The notes below the pieces were generated by a model. The model saw only the letters and a list, made by a program, of their open reading frames with translations, was not told the DNA's origin and ran no database searches. A program made the translations under genes and the position numbers. 13,618 nt of DNA from DUAL01 sp964478325 (lineage in GTDB: Bacteria; Bacteroidota; Bacteroidia; Flavobacteriales; BACL11). The DNA is taken from the NCBI GenBank assembly GCA_964478325.1, contig CAYZIA010000040.1, forward strand, positions 1 through 13,618, written 5' to 3'. Shown here piece after piece: positions 7,443-13,618 of this stretch. The first letter of the stretch is position 1. Each line of letters begins with the position of its first letter.

Positions 7443-8033
7443 TTATAAAATGAGTACCAAAGTACCGATTTTTATTTTATCGTACAACTCAATCACTTCT
7501 TTATTTTTCATACGAATACAACCGTGTGAAGTAGGAGTACCTAAACGACCTTCTTCTGATGTGCCATGTATGTAAATATAGCGTTTGTAGGAATTAATCC
7601 CTTTTCCTTTATTTAACCCATTTTCCAGCCCTTCTAACCAAAATATTCTACTTGTTATATCATCTGTTTTGCTTTTTGTTTGGTCGGTATAGACTGTTGC
7701 AATTTGTCCATAATACACTCTTCCAATCATTTTTCCATTTATTGGTGTTTTGTCACCAAATTTTTCTTTTATTCTATGTAATCCTAATGGAGTTTTATAG
7801 CTTCCAGCTTTATTTCCAACCCCATAACTTGAGGAGGATATCACATATGTTTTTACAATGTTATTTTCTTTAATGTGATACATTCTTTGCTTGACAATAT
7901 TTATATACAATACTTCATCAAAACTGATTTTACATTTATTTTCAATGTAGTCTTTTGCAGTTTGCACCAATCTTTCTTGCGAAAAACAATTTATAGAAAA
8001 AATAAAAATAGCTATGAAACATATTTTTCTCAT
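7443..8033 (-). CDS. secreted L,D-transpeptidase (YkuD family)
   Basis: 196 residues from the ATG at 8033. YkuD enzymes use a catalytic Cys to join meso-diaminopimelate residues of peptidoglycan or attach proteins to it. Seen: a signal peptide (MRKICF, hydrophobic stretch, cleavage near CFS/Q at 18-19) and one YkuD domain from about residue 39 with the motif IHGTSEEGRLGTPTSHGCIRM: His156, Ser169-His170-Gly171-Cys172, Arg174. The KTPLGLHRI segment (80-88) is also typical. No LysM or peptidoglycan-binding repeat is present, so this is a minimal periplasmic enzyme. An in-frame TTG 12 nt upstream was rejected: the ATG overlaps the ung stop as TGATG, suggesting translational coupling. It could crosslink peptidoglycan or trim and exchange its peptides; sequence alone cannot decide. 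Confidence 0.92.
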   Translation of the reverse strand: MRKICFIAIFIFSINCFSQERLVQTAKDYIENKCKISFDEVLYINIVKQRMYHIKENNIVKTYVISSSSYGVGNKAGSYKTPLGLHRIKEKFGDKTPINGKMIGRVYYGQIATVYTDQTKSKTDDITSRIFWLEGLENGLNKGKGINSYKRYIYIHGTSEEGRLGTPTSHGCIRMKNKEVIELYDKIKIGTLVLIL

Positions 8034-8710
8034 CAGATTGCCCAATTAATTTCTATTAATCCTTGTTTTTTTAAAATAGCATTGGTTTTTGAAAAATGTT
8101 TGCAGCCAAAAAAACCTGAGTAAGCAGAGAAAGGAGAGGGGTGAGGAGCAGTTAAAATTTGATGTTTGTTTTTGTCAATTAGTTTTACTTTATCTTGTGC
8201 AAATCTTCCCCAAAGCAAGAAAATCACTCCTTTTTTTTCGGTTGAAATCTTTTGAATTATAGCATCTGTAAATTTTTCCCACCCTTTTTTTTGGTGTGAG
8301 CCAGCTTTTTTTGATCTAACGGTTAAGGTAGCGTTTAATAATAAAACTCCTTGTTTTGCCCAAGATGTTAAATTGCCAGTTTCCGCTATTGGAATTTGAA
8401 GATCTTCTGCCAATTCTTTAAAAATATTTTTTAATGATGGTGGTTTTTTTACTCCATCAGGAACTGAAAAAGACAGGCCATGTGCTTGCCCATTTCCATG
8501 ATAAGGATCTTGCCCTAAAATCACAACTTTTATTTTTTCAAAAGGAGTAAAATTAAAGGCATTAAAAATATCTGAACCTCTTGGATAAATGGTATGTTGT
8601 TTTTTTTCTTCTAACAAAAACTGTTTTAATTTTATAAAATAATATTTACTAAACTCATCTGAGAGTAATACTTTCCAACTTTCTTCAATTTTCGGATTAA
8701 TTGCTGCCAT
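8033..8710 (-). CDS. ung: uracil-DNA glycosylase, family 1
   Basis: 225 residues, full length for family 1. The enzyme cuts uracil from DNA, the first step of base excision repair. Catalytic parts are present: the water-activating loop GQDPYHG (66-72, Asp68, His71), the uracil-recognising LLLNATLTV (Asn126), the VIFLLWG strand (162-168), and the DNA-binding loop HPSPFSA (190-196). In E. coli the fifth residue of that loop is Leu191, which pushes into the helix when uracil flips out; here it is Phe194. That change should be tolerated but is worth noting. The SGFFGCKHF segment after it is normal. First gene of the minus-strand run, 24 nt after a -7 box, and its stop overlaps the L,D-transpeptidase start. 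Confidence 0.97.
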   Translation of the reverse strand: MAAINPKIEESWKVLLSDEFSKYYFIKLKQFLLEEKKQHTIYPRGSDIFNAFNFTPFEKIKVVILGQDPYHGNGQAHGLSFSVPDGVKKPPSLKNIFKELAEDLQIPIAETGNLTSWAKQGVLLLNATLTVRSKKAGSHQKKGWEKFTDAIIQKISTEKKGVIFLLWGRFAQDKVKLIDKNKHQILTAPHPSPFSAYSGFFGCKHFSKTNAILKKQGLIEINWAI

Positions 8711-8733
8711 ACTTTTATTAACAAATAAGATTT

Positions 8734-8741
8734 CAAAGATA
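8734..8741 (-). promoter_or_regulatory. -7 promoter box before ung
   Basis: On the minus strand this reads TATCTTTG, an exact TAnnTTTG match, ending 23 nt before the ung ATG. A TTTG at 8755-8758 (minus) is only 13 bp upstream, shorter than the usual 17-23 bp, so the -33 part is doubtful. It is the best candidate for starting the seven-gene run, since later gaps are too small for promoters. Confidence 0.55.
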
Positions 8742-8775
8742 AAAATCTAATAGGCAAAAGATATATTAAAATCCG

Positions 8776-8783
8776 TATTTTTG
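8776..8783 (+). promoter_or_regulatory. -7 promoter box before the small lipoprotein gene
   Basis: TATTTTTG is an exact TAnnTTTG match ending 21 nt before the ATG at 8805. It sits back to back with the ung box, 34 bp apart, inside the 94-bp divergent region. No -33 TTG is evident. It may drive the lipoprotein, the outer-membrane protein and lipA together, because the gap between the first two is 15 nt and the next pair overlaps. Confidence 0.5.
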
Positions 8784-8804
8784 CGTTTTATTAATAAAAT
8801 TATC

Positions 8805-8930
8805 ATGAATAAGAAATTCATTTTTATCTCTCTTTTGTTACTTTTTATTCTTGTGCTTTTTTCTTGTGGAATATATGAAAAATGTCCTGGCGAAGGAAGT
8901 GTTCCAGAAAAAATGCAAACAAATACTTAA
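8805..8930 (+). CDS. very small predicted lipoprotein (41 aa)
   Basis: Too short for usual gene calls but well supported: ATG at 8805, TAA at 8928-8930, with a -7 box 21 nt upstream. The 41 residues start MNKKF, run through a strong hydrophobic core, and reach a lipobox VLFSC with Cys21. After signal peptidase II cutting only about 21 residues would remain, reading roughly CGIYEKCPGEGSVPEKM plus four more, with a second Cys at 27 next to Pro-Gly. The Phe before Ser in the lipobox is not ideal, but similar lipoboxes are common in Bacteroidota. No known family recognised. It ends 15 nt before the next gene and is probably in one transcript with it and lipA. It could be a real lipoprotein or a secreted peptide. 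Confidence 0.65.
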   Translation: MNKKFIFISLLLLFILVLFSCGIYEKCPGEGSVPEKMQTNT

Positions 8931-8945
8931 TTCTTTTTATTTTAT

Positions 8946-9728
8946 ATGAAGAAAATTTGCTTCATATTACTTCTCCTTCCATTTTTTGTTTTTTCGCAAG
9001 AGCCACTAAAACGCCCTGAAAAGATTCTTTATAAACACCAAAGATATTTTGGAGTAAATGTACATTTTTTAGGTTGGGGAGTTCACGGAAGAAAAGTTTG
9101 GAACGATAATGTAAGATGGCAATACTTTTTCGAAGCGGATATCGTAAGTATGAAACATCCAAAACAGGTAAAAACCATCAATACTTTTTTTAGTGATGCA
9201 AAAGGATATGATTACGGAAAACTAAATTCTACTTTTCTTCTTAGAAGTGGTTTTGGTAAGGAAAGAATTATATTTGATAAACCAGATTTTCGTGGAATTT
9301 CGGTAAGTATTATTGCCTCTACAGGAGTATGTCTTGCTTTTTTAAAACCTGTTTATTTAGAAATTCTTTATCAGGATGATATAACAAATGAGTTTTATGT
9401 GGAAACTGAAAAATATAATCCAACTGATCCTGAACATACTCCATATAACATATACGGACGTGCCTCTTATTTTAAGGGTTTTGATGAAATGAAAGTACAA
9501 ATTGGAGGATATCTAAAAGTTGGATGTAACTTTGAGTTTTCCAAAAAAGATGAGATAATTAAATCTATTGAAGCAGGCGTAAGTTTAGATGCTTTCAAAA
9601 TTGGAGACAATAATATAGTTGGAGATGCTTTTGGGAAGGAGTTGCCCATCATGGGAATAGCCAAAAACAAAAAAACATTTCTTAGTTTTTATATTAATAT
9701 GAATTTCTTTTTTGGAAAAAGATGGTAA
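8946..9728 (+). CDS. uncharacterised outer-membrane barrel-like protein
   Basis: 260 residues with a signal peptide (MKKICF, Leu-rich core, cleavage near VFS/Q at 17-18). The mature part has about eight short amphipathic, aromatic-rich strands and ends in NMNFFFGKRW, whose alternating aromatic finish fits an outer-membrane beta-barrel. I recognise it, from memory, as a family seen in many Bacteroidota, with the stretches RWQYFFEADIVSMKHPK, YGKLNSTFLLRSGFG, FLKPVYLEI, NIYGRASYFKG and VGCNFEFSKK. No activity is known to me. Conserved polar segments such as MKHPK and IYGRA hint at a specific partner or ligand. Its stop lies 4 nt past the lipA ATG (7-nt overlap), so translation of the two is probably coupled. 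Confidence 0.75.
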   Translation: MKKICFILLLLPFFVFSQEPLKRPEKILYKHQRYFGVNVHFLGWGVHGRKVWNDNVRWQYFFEADIVSMKHPKQVKTINTFFSDAKGYDYGKLNSTFLLRSGFGKERIIFDKPDFRGISVSIIASTGVCLAFLKPVYLEILYQDDITNEFYVETEKYNPTDPEHTPYNIYGRASYFKGFDEMKVQIGGYLKVGCNFEFSKKDEIIKSIEAGVSLDAFKIGDNNIVGDAFGKELPIMGIAKNKKTFLSFYINMNFFFGKRW

Positions 9729-10576
9729 AACAATCTACACTAAGAAAGCCAAATTGGTTAAAGGTAAAACTTCCTACCGGGAAGGCTTATAAGGATGTAA
9801 AAAATCTTGTGAAAGGACATGGTTTACATACTATTTGTGAAAGTGGGCATTGCCCAAATATTGGAGAATGTTGGGGAGAAGGAACAGCTACTTTCATGAT
9901 CTTAGGAAATATTTGTACCCGTTCTTGTGGCTTTTGTTCTGTTGCAACTGGCCGTCCACTTTTGGCAGATCCTAATGAACCAAAAAGAGTAGCAGAATCT
10001 ATTCGTTTAATGAAAGTAAAACATGCGGTTATTACATCAGTAGACAGGGATGATTTAAAAGATGGTGGATCAGAAATTTGGGCTATGACAATAAATGAAA
10101 TTAGGAAAGCAAATCCAACTACAACTTTGGAAACTTTAATCCCTGACTTTAAGGGAAAGATTAGTCAGATTCAAAGAATAATAGATACTGCACCTGAGAT
10201 TGTTTCTCATAATTTGGAAACCGTTAGACGACTAACCAAAAAAGTAAGAATTCAAGCACAATATGACAGAAGTTTGGAAACATTAAATATTCTTCATGAT
10301 GGCGGCATGAAAACAAAATCAGGAATTATGCTTGGACTTGGAGAAACAGAAGAGGAAATTATTGCTACAATGCATGATCTACGAAATCTTGGAGTTTCAG
10401 TTTTTACAATGGGACAATATTTGCAGCCAAGTATAAAACATTTATCAGTTGTAGAATTTATTGAGCCAAAACAATTCCAAAAGCTAAAAGAAATTGGTTT
10501 AGAAATTGGATTTCGATTTGTGGAAAGCGGTCCATTAGTTCGTTCTTCTTATCATGCAGAAAAACATCTTTTTTGA
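9722..10576 (+). CDS. lipA: lipoyl synthase
   Basis: 284 residues, full length. LipA is a radical-SAM enzyme that puts two sulfur atoms onto the octanoyl group of lipoate-dependent proteins such as the pyruvate dehydrogenase E2 subunit or GcvH. Both iron-sulfur sites are visible: the auxiliary cluster that supplies sulfur, CESGHCPNIGEC (Cys39, Cys44, Cys50), and the radical-SAM triad CTRSCGFC (Cys65, Cys69, Cys72). The end motif VRSSYHAEKH contains the conserved Ser that also binds the auxiliary cluster. TSVDRDDLKDGG and IMLGLGETEEEI are family hallmarks. The ATG at 9722 lies inside the upstream gene; the next residues fit LipA (RKPNWLKVKLPTG), supporting this start. No lipB octanoyltransferase is nearby. 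Confidence 0.97.
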   Translation: MVKQSTLRKPNWLKVKLPTGKAYKDVKNLVKGHGLHTICESGHCPNIGECWGEGTATFMILGNICTRSCGFCSVATGRPLLADPNEPKRVAESIRLMKVKHAVITSVDRDDLKDGGSEIWAMTINEIRKANPTTTLETLIPDFKGKISQIQRIIDTAPEIVSHNLETVRRLTKKVRIQAQYDRSLETLNILHDGGMKTKSGIMLGLGETEEEIIATMHDLRNLGVSVFTMGQYLQPSIKHLSVVEFIEPKQFQKLKEIGLEIGFRFVESGPLVRSSYHAEKHLF

Positions 10577-10623
10577 AAAAAATATTCTTCTTTTCTTCCA
10601 TGATGATTTTTAAGTATAATTGT

Positions 10624-10631
10624 TATATTTG
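10624..10631 (+). promoter_or_regulatory. -7 promoter box before the metalloprotease gene
   Basis: TATATTTG is an exact TAnnTTTG match in the 89-bp gap between lipA and the protease gene, ending 34 nt before the ATG at 10666. It supports that ATG over an in-frame TTG at 10573, which lies upstream of this box. No -33 TTG is seen at the proper distance. Confidence 0.5.
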
Positions 10632-10665
10632 TTACCTTAAATTCTTTGATACTAAACTAAAAATT

Positions 10666-12888
10666 ATGCACAAACAATTATTATACTTAATCAGTTTTTT
10701 ATTAGTAGTTTTATTGTCTTTTCCAGTTTTAGCTCAGCAAGTAAATCCTTGTGGAACAAACGAAATGTTAGAAATTGAGATAGAAAAGTATCCTGAGATA
10801 AGAGATTTACGAAATAATTTTGAAAAAGATTTAAAAAATTATTTGTTTAATAAGCAATATGCAAAGCAAGGAGGAAATATTCAAAAAAGAATTATTCCTG
10901 TTGTATTCCATGTGATTCATGAAGGAGGAGCTGAAAATATTTCAAAATCACAAATTTTAGATCAATTAAGAATCTTGAATGAAGATTTGAATCGTAAAAA
11001 TCCAGATACTATAAATACACCAGCTCCTTTTGCAGTAGTTGCTGCTAACTGTAATATTGAGTTCCGATTAGCAACAATTGATCCTAATGGAGAATGTACT
11101 GATGGAATCAATAGAGTTTATTCTGCGCTAACAACTGAGGCCAGAAATAATGTTAAAGCTCTTAGCTATTGGAATAGCCAAAATTATTTTAATATTTGGG
11201 TGGTAAAAAGCATTCAACATACTTCGAATATTGGAGGGATGACTCTAGGATATGCACAATTTCCTCAAGGTGGACTCATGTCAACAGATGGAATAGTGTT
11301 AAGACATGATTATGTAGGTTCCATTGAAGCAGCATCTCAACAGGTAGGAAGAACAGCAACTCATGAGGTTGGGCATTGGCTGGGGTTGCGTCATATTTGG
11401 GGAGATGATGAGTGTGGAAGTGATAATATTTTTGATACACCAATACATAAAGAAGCAAATTTTAATGTTTGTAACTTTCCTTATTTCCAAACTAAGCCAA
11501 ATGGTGAGCCTTTTTGTGTAGATTCTGACACTGTAAATGGTGAAATGTTTATGAATTATATGGACTACTCTGATGATAATTGTATGAATATGTTTACTGA
11601 AGGACAAAAAATGGTTATGGATTATGTTTTAGGTGGTGACTCTTCTGTTTTTGGCTTTAGAAGTCACTTGGTTTCTGAGGAGAATTTGATTGCAACAGGA
11701 GTAAATGATGGTGCGATTATAAGTACTTGCACACCTAGAGTTGCTTTTACTGCAAGGCCAATAGGTGGGTTTGGTCCAAAAACTTTAATTTGTGAAGGTG
11801 AGAGTGTAAATTATGTTGATTTCTCATTCAACTATAGTGGTCCTATTACAAGAGAATGGATTTTTGCAGGAGGTACACCAGCTACTTCTAACGATTCTAC
11901 TCCAGCTGTTATGTATTCAACTCCAGGAACTTATGATGTCACTTTAAAAATTACAACTATAAATGGAGATGTTTCTCTTACAAAATCAAAATACATAGTT
12001 GTTGATCCTACTAATGCACCAAATACTGCTAACTTTTATTCTTTTGGATTTGAAGACGAGAATAGTTTTAATAATGATTGGGTAATTCAAAATATTGGAG
12101 AAGATGCTAATAATCAATGGAGCTTTGATGCTATGCAAACACCTACTTGGGCTCTTTCTTCTAATGCTGTTGAAGGAAATTCTAGTGTAAAAATGGATGT
12201 TTATAATTCAACAGATATTGGTGAAGATGGCCTGATTACTCCACCACTTGATTTGAGCGGAATAAATAATGTGCAAATTAAGTTCAAACATGCTGGAGCT
12301 GGAGTGAGTACTAATGCTGTGAATGCACTTAATGTTTGGTGGTCTATATGTGGAACAGGCTATTGGTATCTTATTAATCCTAATAGCCAAACATATTCAA
12401 TTTCACCAGAACGAACTGCTCATTCTGGACTATATGATTCTGATTTTAAACCAACTAATAATGACTGGACGGAAGATTCATTATTCACAAATGCAAATAT
12501 TAGTAAAAGCAATGTAAGATTTAAATTTGAGTATGTAACCAAAGGGGCTAGTAATAACTTCTATTTGGATAATATTAGAATTGGAGAAATGGGAAGTTTG
12601 AGTATGAGATCAGATGAAAATAAAGCAGTTTCCTATCGATTATCTATATTTCCAAACCCTACAAGCACAGACGCAAAAGTTCTGTTTGACAATGAAGCGG
12701 AAAGAGATGTTATTATTGTACTAACCGATGTTTTAGGAAAAATAGTTAGTGAAATATATTCCAACAAACTAAGTAAAGGATTTCATGAGTTTGATATAAA
12801 TCTTTCTGATTTTGATAAAGGATTATATTTTTTAACTGTTAGTAGTAACAATCAGAATCTGATAACTAAAAAATTAATTGTAAAATAA
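10666..12888 (+). CDS. secreted M43 metalloprotease with PKD and T9SS sorting domain
   Basis: 740 residues from the ATG at 10666. The frame is open back to a TTG at 10573, but this ATG begins a proper signal peptide (cleavage near LA/QQ at 23-24) and has a -7 box before it. After a propeptide-like part (about 25-75), the peptidase domain carries the zinc motif HEVGHWLGLRH (His233, His237, His243; Glu234 catalytic) and the Met-turn MNYMDY (296-301), as in the M43 cytophagalysin/pappalysin group. Next come a PKD-like domain (about 358-446, with TREWIFAGGTP and GTYDVTLKI), a jelly-roll or MAM-like adhesion domain (about 455-640), and a C-terminal type A sorting domain (about 656-740, with FPNPT, LTDVLGKIV, KGLYFLTV and a KKLIVK end). 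It should be exported by Sec, then by the T9SS, and processed by PorU at the surface. Confidence 0.93.
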   Translation: MHKQLLYLISFLLVVLLSFPVLAQQVNPCGTNEMLEIEIEKYPEIRDLRNNFEKDLKNYLFNKQYAKQGGNIQKRIIPVVFHVIHEGGAENISKSQILDQLRILNEDLNRKNPDTINTPAPFAVVAANCNIEFRLATIDPNGECTDGINRVYSALTTEARNNVKALSYWNSQNYFNIWVVKSIQHTSNIGGMTLGYAQFPQGGLMSTDGIVLRHDYVGSIEAASQQVGRTATHEVGHWLGLRHIWGDDECGSDNIFDTPIHKEANFNVCNFPYFQTKPNGEPFCVDSDTVNGEMFMNYMDYSDDNCMNMFTEGQKMVMDYVLGGDSSVFGFRSHLVSEENLIATGVNDGAIISTCTPRVAFTARPIGGFGPKTLICEGESVNYVDFSFNYSGPITREWIFAGGTPATSNDSTPAVMYSTPGTYDVTLKITTINGDVSLTKSKYIVVDPTNAPNTANFYSFGFEDENSFNNDWVIQNIGEDANNQWSFDAMQTPTWALSSNAVEGNSSVKMDVYNSTDIGEDGLITPPLDLSGINNVQIKFKHAGAGVSTNAVNALNVWWSICGTGYWYLINPNSQTYSISPERTAHSGLYDSDFKPTNNDWTEDSLFTNANISKSNVRFKFEYVTKGASNNFYLDNIRIGEMGSLSMRSDENKAVSYRLSIFPNPTSTDAKVLFDNEAERDVIIVLTDVLGKIVSEIYSNKLSKGFHEFDINLSDFDKGLYFLTVSSNNQNLITKKLIVK

Positions 12889-12913
12889 GTTTTCTAGATT
12901 TTTTTGATAAATA

Positions 12914-12928
12914 AGAAATCTGATTTCT
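12914..12928 (+). repeat. small inverted repeat in a convergent gap, possible terminator
   Basis: AGAAATC, one base, then GATTTCT: a perfect 7-base inverted repeat that could fold as a 6-bp stem with a CTG loop. It lies in the 53-bp gap between the protease and the lpxH-like gene, which face each other, where a two-way terminator is expected. No T-run follows the stem on either strand (a T-run precedes it on the plus strand at about 12898-12905), so the terminator call is weak. Confidence 0.3.
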
Positions 12929-12941
12929 AGCTCGGTTTGTA

Positions 12942-13618
12942 TTAGTTAAAATATTCAAGCATCACACTTTCTCCATCAAAAACTGCATAGGAGTTATGAT
13001 TTACCCAATCACCCAAGTTGATGTATTTTACTTCTATATCGATTTCAATCTCTAAGGGTAAATGTCTATGGCCAAAGATGTAATAATCCATTGGGTTTTC
13101 TTTTTGTTTTTCTTTGCAATAGCTCACTAGCCATTCCTTCTCTTCTCCTAGAAAGTGCTCATCATTTTTGTTATTTTCTATTCTACTTCTTTTGGACCAA
13201 AATTGAGCAATACTAAATCCGAAATTAGGGTGAAGTCTGGCAAAAAGCCATTGACAAACTTTATTTGTAAATATCTTTTTAATGATTTTGTAGCCAAAAT
13301 CACCAGGGCCTAATCCATCTCCATGAGCTAAGAAGATTTTCTTTCCATTTTCATGTAATATAGTTTTATCCTTTATAATTTGCACTCCAACTTCTTTGGG
13401 TAAATAATCATGCATCCATAAGTCATGATTTCCTTTAATTATAAATATGTTCGTTCCACTATCAGATAATTCTGCTAGTTTTCCCAGTAGACGAACAAAT
13501 CCTTTTGGAACTACTGCTTTGTATTCAAACCAAAAGTCAAAAATATCACCCAAAAGATAGATACTTTTAGCATCTTCTTTTATCTCATCAAGCCAAGAAG
13601 TAATCTTTTTTTCTCTTT
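12942..13618 (-). CDS. LpxH-like UDP-2,3-diacylglucosamine diphosphatase (partial)
   Basis: Open from the right edge to a TAA at 12944-12942; about 225 residues are visible and the N-terminus is missing. Coding continues upstream of 13553 with KSIYLLGDIFDFWFEY, so the in-frame TTG at 13553 is not the start. LpxH is a calcineurin-like Mn2+ phosphoesterase that cuts UDP-2,3-diacylglucosamine to lipid X and UMP during lipid A synthesis at the inner membrane. Visible metal ligands: GDIFDF (Asp), KGNHDLW (Asn, His), LAHGDGL (His) and FGHRHLP (two His). The first DxH motif would lie off the window. FDFWFEY after the GD motif favours LpxH over other calcineurin-like phosphatases, though an LpxH2-type paralogue remains possible. 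Confidence 0.85.
   Translation of the reverse strand, partial: REKKITSWLDEIKEDAKSIYLLGDIFDFWFEYKAVVPKGFVRLLGKLAELSDSGTNIFIIKGNHDLWMHDYLPKEVGVQIIKDKTILHENGKKIFLAHGDGLGPGDFGYKIIKKIFTNKVCQWLFARLHPNFGFSIAQFWSKRSRIENNKNDEHFLGEEKEWLVSYCKEKQKENPMDYYIFGHRHLPLEIEIDIEVKYINLGDWVNHNSYAVFDGESVMLEYFN

Noticed and set aside
8711..8804. A possible small RNA or riboswitch in the divergent gap.
   Set aside because: I see only two opposed -7 boxes and AT-rich sequence, with no stable hairpin or known riboswitch pattern.
10573..10665. A 31-residue extension of the metalloprotease from a TTG.
   Set aside because: It would start upstream of the promoter box and would bury the signal peptide; the ATG at 10666 fits better.
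11299..11607. A 102-codon minus-strand open frame inside the protease gene.
   Set aside because: It is antisense to the zinc-motif region and has a His- and Ile-rich composition expected from reversing that sequence.
1..13618. Defence system, mobile element, phage or CRISPR content.
   Set aside because: No transposase, integrase, toxin pair, array or terminal repeats were seen; all larger genes but a few are recognisable core genes.

Overview
The window is AT-rich and looks like chromosomal core sequence from a Bacteroidota bacterium, most likely of the Flavobacteriales or a close relative. Evidence for this: type IX secretion system (T9SS) genes porU and porV side by side, a secreted M43 metalloprotease with a C-terminal T9SS sorting domain, signal peptides ending in the Bacteroidota-style FSQ or AQ, and TAnnTTTG promoter boxes 20-40 nt before several starts instead of clear Shine-Dalgarno sites. 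I cannot resolve the genus.

Layout. (1) 1-2174, plus strand: the 3' end of porU (partial), porV, then ispF only 9 nt later. (2) 2236-2856, plus: a short MIP channel (aquaporin family) with an unusual selectivity filter. (3) 2898-8710, minus: seven tightly packed genes, read ung, L,D-transpeptidase, rmuC, GWxTD lipoprotein, rlmB, SAM methyltransferase, ZIP transporter. Gaps are 15 nt or less and several genes overlap, including TGATG and ATGA stop/start overlaps, so this looks like one operon started at a promoter before ung. (4) 8711-8804: a 94-bp divergent promoter region with a -7 box on each strand. (5) 8805-10576, plus: a 41-aa lipoprotein, an uncharacterised predicted outer-membrane barrel protein, and lipA overlapping it by 7 nt. 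(6) 10666-12888, plus: the M43 metalloprotease, a likely client of the secretion system at the window's left end. (7) 12942-13618, minus: a partial lpxH-like gene running off the right end.

The genes cover protein secretion across the outer membrane (porU, porV, the protease cargo), envelope building (LpxH-like hydrolase, L,D-transpeptidase, lipoproteins), isoprenoid and lipoate synthesis (ispF, lipA), genome and RNA upkeep (ung, rmuC, rlmB) and transport (MIP channel, ZIP). No intergenic stretch exceeds 100 bp. I saw no RNA genes, insertion sequences, phage genes, CRISPR arrays or tRNAs.

I found no convincing new multi-gene system. The best leads are the lipA-linked outer-membrane protein with its tiny lipoprotein neighbour, the GWxTD lipoprotein overlapping rlmB, and three enzymes or channels with changed key residues (MIP channel, ZIP transporter, Ung). 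Several starts were moved downstream from the longest open frame; the reason is given in each entry.
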